64,000 nt of DNA from Gammaproteobacteria bacterium (GTDB lineage: Bacteria; Pseudomonadota; Gammaproteobacteria; JAPPPA01). How positions within the stretch are numbered: position 1 is the stretch's first letter; every line of letters begins with the position of its first letter. Below are positions 28,813 to 38,224 of this stretch, piece by piece. The notes beneath the pieces were generated by a model. That model was not told the DNA's origin and ran no database searches. It saw nothing but the letters and a program-made list of their open reading frames with translations. The position numbers and the translations under genes are program-made. Location: positions 310,001 to 374,000 of the forward strand of contig JAUHZK010000001.1 of the NCBI GenBank assembly GCA_030425645.1, given 5' to 3'.

Positions 28813-30957
28813 ATGTCTCGTTCACGCTTAATTCTACTTGCTGTTATCGCTGCTGCCGTCGCCGCCTTTTTTAGCTTCGACCTAGGTCAGTACCTATCGC
28901 TAGATTATTTCAAATCTCAACAGCAGGCCTTTTCCGACTACTACCAAAGTAATCCGGCTTTAGCGCTCGGTGCCTTCTTTGTGGTTTACGTTGCCGTAAC
29001 CGCGTTATCGCTGCCCGGTGCCGCGTTAATGACCTTATTGGCGGGTGCCTTATTTGGCGTCATGACCGGCACGATCTTGGTGTCGTTCGCGTCCACCATC
29101 GGTGCAAGTTTGGCGTTCTTAGCGGCGCGCTTCTTATTGCGTGATAGCGTGCAGAAAAAGTTTGGCAGTCGTTTAAAAGCGATTAACGAGGGCATTGAGC
29201 GTGACGGTGCTTTCTATCTGTTTACCTTGCGCCTAGTGCCAGCGTTTCCGTTTTTTATGGTGAATATGTTGATGGGCCTAACGCCAATCAAGCTGCCCAC
29301 TTATTTCATTGTTAGCCAAATCGGCATGTTGGCCGGTACTGTTGTGTTCGTAAATGCCGGCACTCAGTTAGCGCAGCTAGACTCGCTCAGCGGCATTATC
29401 TCGCCACAGTTACTGGGTTCGTTTGCCTTATTGGGCGTGTTTCCGTTGGTAGCTAAAAAGTTTGTCGAGCGGGTGCAGGCGAGCAAGGTTTATAAAGGCT
29501 ACCGCAAGCCAAAATCATTCGACCGCAACTTAATTGTGATTGGTGCCGGTGCTGGTGGTTTGGTCACCAGCTATATCGCCGCGGCAGTAAAAGCCAAGGT
29601 CACCTTGATTGAAAAGAACGCCATGGGCGGCGACTGTTTAAACACGGGCTGTGTGCCGTCCAAAGCCTTGATCCGTTCAGCCAAAGCTGTGCATCAGGCG
29701 CAAAACGCTGACAAATACGGCCTGCAGCCAATGCAGCCGGAGTTCGAATTCGGCACGGTGATGGATCGTGTGCATGAGGTGGTTAAAGCCATCGAGCCAC
29801 ATGATTCGGTTGAGCGCTACACCGACCTAGGGGTGGAATGTTTGCAAGGCACTGCCAAGCTGATTTCGCCTTGGGAAGTTGAGGTCCAATTAAACGACGG
29901 CAAGATGCAAACGCTGTCTGCACGAAATATCGTTGTTGCCACTGGCGCGCGCCCATTTGTGCCGCCAATTCCCGGTTTGGAGCAGGTCGAATACCTGACT
30001 TCGGATAATGTTTGGAACCTACGCGAAAAACCAAAACGCTTAGTCGTCTTAGGTGGCGGCCCGATTGGTTGCGAGTTAACGCAAACCTTTAATCGTTTGG
30101 GTAGCCAAGTGACGCAGGTGGAAATGCTGCCGCGTTTGATGTTGCGCGAAGACCCAGAAATATCTGAATTGGTCATGGAGAAATTCCGCAACGAGGGCGT
30201 TGATGTTCGGGTTGGTACGCAGGCCAAAGAGGTACGCGTTAACAACGGTGTCAAAACGCTAGTCTGCCAAGCCGGCGACGACGTGGTGGAAATTGAGTTT
30301 GATGAAATTTTGGTGACCGTCGGTCGCCAAGCGCGCCTGGAAGGTTTTGGTTTGGAAGAGTTAGGTGTTCGCACCGAACGTACCGTGGTGGTGGACGATT
30401 TCCTGCGTACTAATTTCCCCAATATCTTTGCCTGTGGTGATGTTGCTGGGCCTTACCAATTTACCCATACCGCTGCGCATCAGGCTTGGTACGCTGCTGT
30501 GAATGCCTTGTTTGGTCAGTTTAAGAAATTCCGCGCAGACTATTCGGTGATTCCTTGGGCGACGTTTACTGACCCCGAGGTCGCACGGGTGGGTCTTAAC
30601 GAGCAAGACGCCAAAGAGCAGGGCGTCGACTACGAAGTCACCACCTACGGTATTGATGATCTCGACCGCGCCATTGCCGATGGCAGTGCTCATGGTCTGG
30701 TGAAGGTATTAACCGTGCCGGGCAAAGACAAAATTTTGGGTGTCACCATTGCTGGTGAGCACGCCGGAGATTTAATTGCAGAATATGTTTTAGCCATGCG
30801 TCATGGGCTGGGTTTGAACAAGATTCTCGGCACCATCCACAGTTATCCTACCTTCGCTGAAGCCAATAAATACGCTGCGGGCGAATGGAAAAAAGCCCAT
30901 GCGCCTGAGGGTGTTCTCAAATTGCTGGAGAAATATCACGCTTGGCGCCGGGGTTAG
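28813..30957 (+). CDS. TVP38/TMEM64 domain fused to MerA/Lpd-like FAD oxidoreductase
   Basis: N-terminal membrane domain (LPGAALMTLLAGALFGVMTG, LRLVPAFPFFMVN) then GAGAGGLVTSYIAAAVKAKVTLIEKNAMGGDCLNTGCVPSKALI. Confidence 0.88.
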   Translation: MSRSRLILLAVIAAAVAAFFSFDLGQYLSLDYFKSQQQAFSDYYQSNPALALGAFFVVYVAVTALSLPGAALMTLLAGALFGVMTGTILVSFASTIGASLAFLAARFLLRDSVQKKFGSRLKAINEGIERDGAFYLFTLRLVPAFPFFMVNMLMGLTPIKLPTYFIVSQIGMLAGTVVFVNAGTQLAQLDSLSGIISPQLLGSFALLGVFPLVAKKFVERVQASKVYKGYRKPKSFDRNLIVIGAGAGGLVTSYIAAAVKAKVTLIEKNAMGGDCLNTGCVPSKALIRSAKAVHQAQNADKYGLQPMQPEFEFGTVMDRVHEVVKAIEPHDSVERYTDLGVECLQGTAKLISPWEVEVQLNDGKMQTLSARNIVVATGARPFVPPIPGLEQVEYLTSDNVWNLREKPKRLVVLGGGPIGCELTQTFNRLGSQVTQVEMLPRLMLREDPEISELVMEKFRNEGVDVRVGTQAKEVRVNNGVKTLVCQAGDDVVEIEFDEILVTVGRQARLEGFGLEELGVRTERTVVVDDFLRTNFPNIFACGDVAGPYQFTHTAAHQAWYAAVNALFGQFKKFRADYSVIPWATFTDPEVARVGLNEQDAKEQGVDYEVTTYGIDDLDRAIADGSAHGLVKVLTVPGKDKILGVTIAGEHAGDLIAEYVLAMRHGLGLNKILGTIHSYPTFAEANKYAAGEWKKAHAPEGVLKLLEKYHAWRRG

Positions 30958-30967
30958 GCCTAGATTA

Positions 30968-31051
30968 GGTTTGCCGATAGGTTTGCCCATGGGGTTGCTC
31001 ATGGGTTTGCTCATGGGTTTGCTCATGGGTTTGCTCATGGGTTTGCCGAGG
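30968..31051. repeat. 12-bp minisatellite, 7 units (consensus GGTTTGCTCATG)
   Basis: Seven consecutive 12-mers; the three central units are identical and the outer ones diverge. Confidence 0.9.
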
Positions 31052-31130
31052 CGCCGCGGCTGTTGGGTCACTACCGTTTAGCGGCGTTCGTCAGTAGACT
31101 GGCTTCCAGAATAAAAACTAGGAGGCCAGC

Positions 31131-33098
31131 ATGAAACATTATTTTTTACCTCTCGGGCTGCTACTCAGCGCCTGTGGTAGTAGTCAGTTGGCGTTGGAAG
31201 AAGGTGCTGATGAGCACGGTTTTACAGCGCCAACCGAACACACTATTCGTGCTAATCAAGCCGTAGCCGACAAGCTGCCGATTGCCGATCAAGCCGATTT
31301 TGAAGATGCCAAGCGCGGCTTAATCGCCTCACCAGAATCATTAGTGGTAAAGCGTGGTGATGAAACGGTTTGGGATCATGATGCCTTCCAGTTTGTCGAA
31401 AATGTCGAAGCGCCGGCCTCGGTAAACCCTAGCCTTTGGCGTCAGGCGCAGCTCAATCACAAAGCCGGGCTTTACAAAGTCACCGATGGTATTTACCAAC
31501 TACGTGCGTTTGACCTAGCCAACCTGTCGATTATTGAAGGTGATAGCGGTTGGATTGTGGTTGACCCGCTAACCAGTAAAGAAACCGCCGCCGCCGCGAT
31601 TGATTTTGCTCGCCTACATTTAGGTGAGAAGCCGGTGACTGCAATTTTATTTACCCATAGCCATATCGACCACTTTGGTGGTGTGGATGGCGTGCTGCAG
31701 TACGCGACCGACGATGTGCGCATTATTGCGCCGATTGGGTTTATGGAAGAAGCCACCAGTGAAAACGTCATGGCTGGCATTCCCATGCAGCGCCGGGCTG
31801 GTTTTATGTATGGCCGTCACCTGCCGCGTAGCGAGCGCGGTCATGTTGATACCGGCTTGGGTAAAGAACCGCCATTTGTGGGCAGTATTGGTATTGCCGA
31901 GCCGAGTGACTTAGTTACTGAAACCGGCCAAACCATGGTGGTAGATGGTGTCGAGATTGTCTTCCAAAATGCGCCCGGTTCTGAAGCGCCAGCTGAGTTC
32001 ACCTTCTACCTGCCGGAGCACAAAACCTATTGCGGCGGCGAAGTGGTGTCGCGCAATATGCATAACCTCTACACCTTGCGTGGAGCTAAAGTGCGTGATG
32101 CCTTGAAGTGGGCCGCGTACATCGACGAAGCCACGCATTTGTTTGGTGACGCCGAGGTCTATTTCGGTACTCACCACTGGCCGTTATGGGGCAATGAAAA
32201 TATTCGTGACTTCATGATCGCGCAGCGCGATATGTACAAATACATTCACGACCAAACCATGCGTATGGCCACTTGGGGTGCGACACCGAATGAAATCGCC
32301 AGCAGCATCGAGATGCCAGAGACGTTGCAGAAACGCTTTGCTAGCCGTGGTTATTACGGCACGCCAATGCATAACAGCAAGGCCGTGTACCAAGGCTACT
32401 TTGGCTGGTATGACGGCAACCCTGCGAATCTACACCCGTTGCCAGAAGCCGACGCCGGTAAGAAGTTTGTGGACTATATGGGCGGCGCGGACGCCATTTT
32501 GGACAAAGCCCAAGCGGACTTTGATGATGGTGAATATCGCTGGGTCGCGCAGGTGTTAAATAAGCTGGTATTTGCCGAGCCGGGTAATAAAGCCGCCAAG
32601 GCGCTGCTCGCTAAGACTTACGATCAACTGGGCTATCAGGCTGAATCCGGCCCTTGGCGTGATGTCTACTTGTCCGCCGCTTATGAGCTACGTCATGGCA
32701 CCACTACCGAGGGTGTTGATATGAGCAACGCCATTGATCTTATGCGCGCCATTCCGCGCGACAAATTCTTTGAATCGATGGCGGCACGTTTAGACCCGGA
32801 GAAAATAGATGGCAAAGACACCAAAGTCGTATTTACCTTTACCGATCTAGGTGAAAGCTACACCTTATGGTTGAGCAACAATGTGCTGCATCACAAAACT
32901 GGCAAAGACGATGATGCCGATGCTGAGTTAGCGCTGACGCATAACTTGTTCCTAAAAATGGCGACAGGTGAGGCCGGCTTAAAAGACACCTTGTTTGGTG
33001 ACGAGCTGCAGTTGAGTGGTAGTCGTCTGAAATTGCTGGGCTTGATGACTGCGATTGATAAGCCAGATGGGACTTATGCTTTGGTAACGCCGGAGTAG
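31131..33098 (+). CDS. Alkyl/aryl sulfatase, metallo-beta-lactamase fold (SdsA/BDS1-like)
   Basis: FTHSHIDHFGGVDGVL, THHWPLWGNENIRDFM, C-terminal SCP2-like segment; lipobox LLSACGS. Confidence 0.9.
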   Translation: MKHYFLPLGLLLSACGSSQLALEEGADEHGFTAPTEHTIRANQAVADKLPIADQADFEDAKRGLIASPESLVVKRGDETVWDHDAFQFVENVEAPASVNPSLWRQAQLNHKAGLYKVTDGIYQLRAFDLANLSIIEGDSGWIVVDPLTSKETAAAAIDFARLHLGEKPVTAILFTHSHIDHFGGVDGVLQYATDDVRIIAPIGFMEEATSENVMAGIPMQRRAGFMYGRHLPRSERGHVDTGLGKEPPFVGSIGIAEPSDLVTETGQTMVVDGVEIVFQNAPGSEAPAEFTFYLPEHKTYCGGEVVSRNMHNLYTLRGAKVRDALKWAAYIDEATHLFGDAEVYFGTHHWPLWGNENIRDFMIAQRDMYKYIHDQTMRMATWGATPNEIASSIEMPETLQKRFASRGYYGTPMHNSKAVYQGYFGWYDGNPANLHPLPEADAGKKFVDYMGGADAILDKAQADFDDGEYRWVAQVLNKLVFAEPGNKAAKALLAKTYDQLGYQAESGPWRDVYLSAAYELRHGTTTEGVDMSNAIDLMRAIPRDKFFESMAARLDPEKIDGKDTKVVFTFTDLGESYTLWLSNNVLHHKTGKDDDADAELALTHNLFLKMATGEAGLKDTLFGDELQLSGSRLKLLGLMTAIDKPDGTYALVTPE

Positions 33099-33111
33099 TT
33101 GTGGCTTTGGC

Positions 33112-33365
33112 GGGCGTCGTTTTCGGCCTTTAGAGGCTTTCGTACGCTTTCGGGTGGTTTGCAAGTGCGGGCCGAGTGACTTTTCTTTGCGTCGCCAAAG
33201 AAAAGTAACCAAAAGAAAGGCGATCCCACCATGCGGCCGCTATCGCGGTTCCCTGCGCTACTCGCCAAATCGAGCGCCTGCGGGAACTCACTCCGCTAGC
33301 GCTCCGTTCAAACAGGCCGCAGGCTCAATCTCGATTTGACTCCGTTGCTCGGCCGCATAGAAGGG
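33112..33365. repeat. Second (half) copy of the 608-bp inverted-repeat element
   Basis: Near-identical to 9911-10158, including gtgacttttctttg..caaagaaaagtaac and ..ctcggccgcatagaaggg. Similarity stops at 33365. Confidence 0.85.
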
Positions 33366-33531
33366 TGTAATCGCGCGAATGGAGTGAGGGCGCGGCGCAG
33401 TTGGTTTGATGGTTGTTTTTGGGGTTAAAAAGCGGGTTTATAGGGTCTTAAAGGGTGATTCAACGTGGGGAGTTGATGGGCTGGGGTTTTGGGCGCCCCG
33501 CAGCGTGGGGTTTTCTGCGGGGCACAATTGG

Positions 33532-34074
33532 TTAGATGTAGCCGACAACCTGCAGTTCGAGGTTCGGGCCTTCAGCTCGATATTGGAAGCTTGTGCCGTT
33601 TAGTTCGATCATTGAAAGCGAACGCACGCCAACAATATCACCGTCGCCATTAGCAACCATGCTTATCTGTTTCTGCTCTGGACGGCCGCTTTTTGCTCTA
33701 AAGATAAATGATGACTCAACGTCGGCGGTGTAGACGAAAGGCACCAGCAAAACGACGCTAGGGGTAGCGCCTGCCGGGATCATGGTGCTGATGTTAACGG
33801 TTTTCCATGAGCCGGTTGAAACCGCCACATCTTGAGGCTGGATAAACTTAGGTACCGCAGCGGTGGCAATAGCGCTGAATACAGCTTGTTCCAGCTGGTT
33901 TAGGTCGCTTGCGTTAGGGATTAATCCTCTGCGCTCGATAAAGCCGACAATCTCTTCTTGTATAGCGTTTCTGTCTTGCTCATCTAAGGTCGTGCCGGGC
34001 TTCGAGCCCTGACGGTTTTGATACATTCGCTTGTCATCAACCACTACATGGTTTTCAGCCTGTGTTCTATCCAT
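33532..34074 (-). CDS. Phage tail-fibre-like protein
   Basis: Last late gene, after gp48; no firm family. Confidence 0.5.
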   Translation of the reverse strand: MDRTQAENHVVVDDKRMYQNRQGSKPGTTLDEQDRNAIQEEIVGFIERRGLIPNASDLNQLEQAVFSAIATAAVPKFIQPQDVAVSTGSWKTVNISTMIPAGATPSVVLLVPFVYTADVESSFIFRAKSGRPEQKQISMVANGDGDIVGVRSLSMIELNGTSFQYRAEGPNLELQVVGYI

Positions 34075-34077
34075 TAT

Positions 34078-34713
34078 TTAGTTCTCATAGTAAAAAATCA
34101 CGGTGGTATGGCTGGGTTTAAATTTGTTGATTAAACATTCAACAGAAACGATCCGGCAGTGGCCTATAGGATCTAAGCATTCGGCGGTGCCACACTCCGC
34201 GTCGATACATTCCCAGCCGGGATATTGGCTGGCGTTCTTTATGGTTACTGACCACGTAAAAGCACCACCAGCATTGCTTAGTTCGTCACCACACTGAGCA
34301 ACGCCGCATTCACTTAATGGCGCGCCCTGGGCGATCTCTATGTCGGCTTCAGCAATGCCGATTTGCATTAGCAGCGACTTGTAGTAGGCAACCTCTTGGC
34401 CTTCGTGTTCACTGGCGCCTGCGCGTAGTACAGCCAGCATGGCGGCGCAGTCGTCGGTTTCGGTAAGGCAAGGGTCGCTGTGGATGCCGGTGCTTTTTAG
34501 CCAGTGGCTGCGTGCCAGGTCAGCTTTGCAGGGGTCGATATTGCGTAGAAACACTTCGCAGGCGGTGGCGTGGAAGTCAGCCAGAATATCGGCGATACCG
34601 TGCAGGAGCTTGGTGATGATTTGGCCGGGTTTACGCAGGTAGGCGCGACCGGGCGGCATTAGCTGTTGCAGGTAATTGAGGTATTCGTTACTGCTTGGTG
34701 TTGTGCTAGCCAT
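34078..34713 (-). CDS. Baseplate protein, Mu gp48/YmfQ (DUF2313) family
   Basis: YLNYLQQLMPPGRAYLRKPG..LLHGIADILADFHA; position after gp47. Confidence 0.8.
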   Translation of the reverse strand: MASTTPSSNEYLNYLQQLMPPGRAYLRKPGQIITKLLHGIADILADFHATACEVFLRNIDPCKADLARSHWLKSTGIHSDPCLTETDDCAAMLAVLRAGASEHEGQEVAYYKSLLMQIGIAEADIEIAQGAPLSECGVAQCGDELSNAGGAFTWSVTIKNASQYPGWECIDAECGTAECLDPIGHCRIVSVECLINKFKPSHTTVIFYYEN

Positions 34714-34987
34714 TTTTGACCTTCATGCCCAATCCGGTGCCGTTACATGCCGAACATTTCTGTTCACCATGATTTATTGATTGGCATTCCTGACATACAT
34801 AACCGTGCCTTTTGTACCAACTGATATACCCACCACCAAAAAGCCGAAAAAATTCGTCATTAATCAGAAGCTCGACAGCCTTGTTCTGGGAAACTTTTTC
34901 ACCGTAGAGATAAGCAGCTGGAACTAGTTTCTTTCCGCGCTTCAGCCAAACCATTCGCTGCTCAACCATTTCTTCGCAATCAACCAT
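34706..34987 (-). CDS. Zinc-ribbon small protein inserted in baseplate operon
   Basis: CQEC..CSAC motifs; directly abuts the gp47 stop. Confidence 0.65.
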   Translation of the reverse strand: MVDCEEMVEQRMVWLKRGKKLVPAAYLYGEKVSQNKAVELLINDEFFRLFGGGYISWYKRHGYVCQECQSINHGEQKCSACNGTGLGMKVKNG

Positions 34988-36088
34988 TTAAAGCGCCTCG
35001 TAATTGACGTTACCTAGTACGCCAATGCCGTCGACTCCGGCCCATACATCGCCGACTACTGGATCGCCGTTGGCGTCCGTGATCTCTAGGATTTGGTGAT
35101 CGTGTTCGGCTTCGGCGAGGCTGATGGCTTCGTTAAAGTGGCTGCGTGGGATGCTGGCACCGGGTTTTATATTGCGTCTAAAAACGTCATTTAACTCGGC
35201 ATTAACAGCGTTTTGAACGGCTGGCGTATTGGGCCCTAGTGCTATGCGGAAATTAAAGGCTTTTTGTGCCGGGACAAAAACACGGACGTCGGCGGTTACT
35301 GGCGCGACGCCGGGCTGATTTGGGTAGATACCGATGTATTGTTGAACGTCGTCGACCACGGCTTGGCCGGGGTCAAGTCCAGGGTTGTCGTCATTAATAA
35401 TAGCGACCCCCACGGTGCCTGCACCGTAGATGACCGGTAATGTCCAGGCACGGGTGACGCCACCTCGGCTGGTGGCCCATTGGACGTAGTCATGGTCGGC
35501 GCCGCCACGGGGTGGATTTTGAATGCGAAATAGCAGCCGCGCACGTAGGTCGTCGTCGCTCTCTAGGTGGGTACCACCACTAAGGCCGTCACCACTGGTG
35601 GCGGACTGGTAACCCGCGATAGCGCCAGTGAGCGCCATGTCTTCATTAGCAGCGGTGTTGCTGTCGGGGCCAGCGGATACGGCGCGGACAGACACTAGCG
35701 CTTCATCATTAGCGTCAGCGGTGGCGTCTTCTAAGACGCGAAAGCGTTGCCCAGCGTTGTTTTTGAACTCCGTGCCAGCGGCAATGGTTGTGCCGCTATC
35801 AGCGGTGACCACCAGCGTGCCACGAGCATAGGCGGCAGACTTACGCTTAAGTCCAAAAACACCGGCCCATGCGTCTAGCACTAAGCGCTTAGCGCCTGCT
35901 GGCGTGACTTGGATCACTAGGGTTTCTAGCCACGCGTAAAGGTCATTTACAGACTGCGCCAATACCGCTGAGAGGATGCTAGAAAAGGCCCATCTAAGCA
36001 GGCTTAAACCACCACCTAAGCGGGCATTAAAATAGGCTTTATTTTGCGCGTACAGCTGCTGCACGGTTGGACGGGTAAAGTCTGTCAT
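34988..36088 (-). CDS. Baseplate J-like protein (Mu gp47)
   Basis: FTRPTVQQLYAQNKAYFNARLGG; GTEFKNNAGQRFRVLEDA. Confidence 0.88.
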   Translation of the reverse strand: MTDFTRPTVQQLYAQNKAYFNARLGGGLSLLRWAFSSILSAVLAQSVNDLYAWLETLVIQVTPAGAKRLVLDAWAGVFGLKRKSAAYARGTLVVTADSGTTIAAGTEFKNNAGQRFRVLEDATADANDEALVSVRAVSAGPDSNTAANEDMALTGAIAGYQSATSGDGLSGGTHLESDDDLRARLLFRIQNPPRGGADHDYVQWATSRGGVTRAWTLPVIYGAGTVGVAIINDDNPGLDPGQAVVDDVQQYIGIYPNQPGVAPVTADVRVFVPAQKAFNFRIALGPNTPAVQNAVNAELNDVFRRNIKPGASIPRSHFNEAISLAEAEHDHQILEITDANGDPVVGDVWAGVDGIGVLGNVNYEAL

Positions 36089-36579
36089 TGGATGCTCTCA
36101 GTAGCGGGTACCACTAGCAGGTTCCAAACATGCTGCCAGCGGCTATTGTCGGGGCGGGTAATGGTGATGTTTAACACTAAGATGGTGCGGATAACGGCGT
36201 CGGGGCCATGCGGCCTTGCGCTTAGGCTGGCGTTGATTTCTACGGTTTTGGCGACCTTGTCTTGCAGTAACCAGGCTAAGGCTTCGGTGGCGGCGTCTTC
36301 AGCAAACAAGCGCACTTGATCTTCTGATTTTGCACCCCGCAGCAACCACAAACGGCTGCCGAGTACTTGCGGCTCTAGGTAACCTAAGCACCAGCCTTGG
36401 CGGTTACTGTCACCACAGGGTAAACGGTCACCGGACTCGGCGCGTCGGTTGCTGAACAAAGACCAAGCGACTGCCGTTTGTAAGTCATGGTCGGTGGCCA
36501 AGTCTTGGCCGTCCGCTAGCTGGATTAACTGAGCGTCAAAGCAGCCGTCGTCTTGCAGGATTAGTGCTAAATCACTCAT
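36085..36579 (-). CDS. Phage GP46-family baseplate protein
   Basis: DLQTAVAWSLFSNRRA, GWCLGYLEPQVLGSRLWLLRGAK. Confidence 0.85.
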   Translation of the reverse strand: MSDLALILQDDGCFDAQLIQLADGQDLATDHDLQTAVAWSLFSNRRAESGDRLPCGDSNRQGWCLGYLEPQVLGSRLWLLRGAKSEDQVRLFAEDAATEALAWLLQDKVAKTVEINASLSARPHGPDAVIRTILVLNITITRPDNSRWQHVWNLLVVPATESIQ

Positions 36580-37124
36580 GGCACCGGCACTCCGCTTTGG
36601 CCACTGCCCGGCACCACGCCGCTAGTTTTATGCAGCTTGAGACTGATGCCGCCTGCTTTAATGTCACCGTCACTAGTGATGTCACCGGTACTATGAATAG
36701 GACAATCAAACTCGGCCTTGCTAGCACTGACTTTCAGCGGCTTGCCAGCGGCGGCAATAAGGCTAATGCTGCCGTCTATATGGCAGTAGGCTTTGTTGCC
36801 TGCGGCGGTGTAGATCATGCTGTCGCCCCGCACTTCCAAGGGCGGCCGGTTGGGGTCTTGTGCGGATACCACTACGGTGCTGTTACGACTGGCTGCCAAG
36901 GCGGCATAAACTGCATCGCAATCCTCAGTTGGCCAGCTAGCGGCACCGTAGTTTTGCAGGCGCTCGCAGTCCGTGCGTGTATCACCAAGGCCAACTTTAA
37001 TGGTCATGGTTTGGCGGCCACCTTGCTCTGTGATCTCGACAATGACGGCGCGGCCTAGCAGTTTTAGCAGCCGTTGTTTTAGGTTCATTGCTGAGCCTCC
37101 GCAAGGTCGGCTGGGTGCTCGCAA
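36576..37124 (-). CDS. Baseplate assembly/spike protein (Mu gp45)
   Basis: Spike-type protein with GNKAYCHIDGSISLIAAAGKPLKVSASKAEFDCPIHSTGDITSDGDIKAGG. Confidence 0.85.
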   Translation of the reverse strand: MRAPSRPCGGSAMNLKQRLLKLLGRAVIVEITEQGGRQTMTIKVGLGDTRTDCERLQNYGAASWPTEDCDAVYAALAASRNSTVVVSAQDPNRPPLEVRGDSMIYTAAGNKAYCHIDGSISLIAAAGKPLKVSASKAEFDCPIHSTGDITSDGDIKAGGISLKLHKTSGVVPGSGQSGVPVP

Positions 37125-38224
37125 GCACTGCGGCCGTTAGCGTCGAACTTACAATCCCAGCCCATGCCTTCTAGCGATTCTTCTGTCGCCTCTGGTTCGG
37201 CCAATAGCGCGTCTGGGTGGGTGACGGTAATTAGGCTGTGGTGGCCTTGCTGATCGTCAAAGGCTAGCGTGACGTCTTTGATTAAGAGTTCTGCATCGAT
37301 CTCCATATAGGGGTCATATACCGGCACGGTTTCGCCTGCCGTCCATAGTCTAGTTGTGACGCCTGGCGACGGTGCTTGTTGCAGCCAACCGGCGACGCTG
37401 TATTCAATACCCTCACCTTGGCCACGGCGCGAAGCGCGCTCGTATTCGCAGCGTTTACGGCACTCGGCCTCGGTGGCGCTGTCTTCCCAGATAACCAGCT
37501 CGCGTGGGGCACGAATCGCCGGATCGATTAGGCTGACATCTGGTTGTGCCGTAGCTGGGATGGTCTTGCCTTGCCACGCTTGACTATTGGTTTGGCTGGC
37601 GACTCGATAACGGTGAAAACGGCCGCTGTGGTTTTGCACCAAATTGCCGGTTTTAATGTTCTGGCCAAGTACCAAGGCGCCGTCAGCACGCTTTGGTTTA
37701 CTGCTGATATACAGGGTGCCATCTGCTGTTATTTGCGGGTGCCAGCCCTGTTTTGCCAGCAAACGGTGCAGTGCCTCGGCACGGGTTTCACCGGTCTCTA
37801 GTGCAAAACTCATGGGCGCGGTACTAATGACACCGGCACCAAAAGTCACGCGATTGATAAAAGGCTCTACCAGCTGACCAATAATGCTACCAGCGGCTTG
37901 GTTTTTGAATTCGCCAGTGGCGTGCACAGCGGTGCAGTCAGCCAAATCACCGCCGCTATTGCGGCCGATCCACCGCACTTGATGGTCTTGGCTGGTATAG
38001 CTGACTTCGCGGCCGTCAATAAAACCTTGGCAAGCGATTAAGCCGTTGTGGCTAAGCTCAAATTCTTGGTTAGGCTTGATAGTTTTGGCGCGGTTGCCCT
38101 GGTACCAAGACTCGGCCACGGAAAAATCCAGCACAGCGGCCAGCTCAAACACGGACGTGGTTAGGCTTAATTTTTTGTAGCCTAAGAATTCGTCGCCGTT
38201 AATGGCTAGCGTGGTATTAGTCAT
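37085..38224 (-). CDS. Baseplate hub protein (Mu gpP/gp44)
   Basis: Hub-like segments (WIGRNSGGDLADCTA, AEALHRLLAKQGWHPQITADGTLYI); position. Confidence 0.82.
   Translation of the reverse strand: MTNTTLAINGDEFLGYKKLSLTTSVFELAAVLDFSVAESWYQGNRAKTIKPNQEFELSHNGLIACQGFIDGREVSYTSQDHQVRWIGRNSGGDLADCTAVHATGEFKNQAAGSIIGQLVEPFINRVTFGAGVISTAPMSFALETGETRAEALHRLLAKQGWHPQITADGTLYISSKPKRADGALVLGQNIKTGNLVQNHSGRFHRYRVASQTNSQAWQGKTIPATAQPDVSLIDPAIRAPRELVIWEDSATEAECRKRCEYERASRRGQGEGIEYSVAGWLQQAPSPGVTTRLWTAGETVPVYDPYMEIDAELLIKDVTLAFDDQQGHHSLITVTHPDALLAEPEATEESLEGMGWDCKFDANGRSACEHPADLAEAQQ

Noticed and set aside
30790-31081. MGLLMGLL repeat peptide ORFs (both strands)
   Set aside because: Artefact of a 12-bp tandem repeat; better explained as a minisatellite.
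33494-33523. Terminator at the end of the phage late operon (gccccgcag..ctgcggggc)
   Set aside because: A 9-bp stem exists but the minus-strand transcript has no U run after it; may only be a hairpin.
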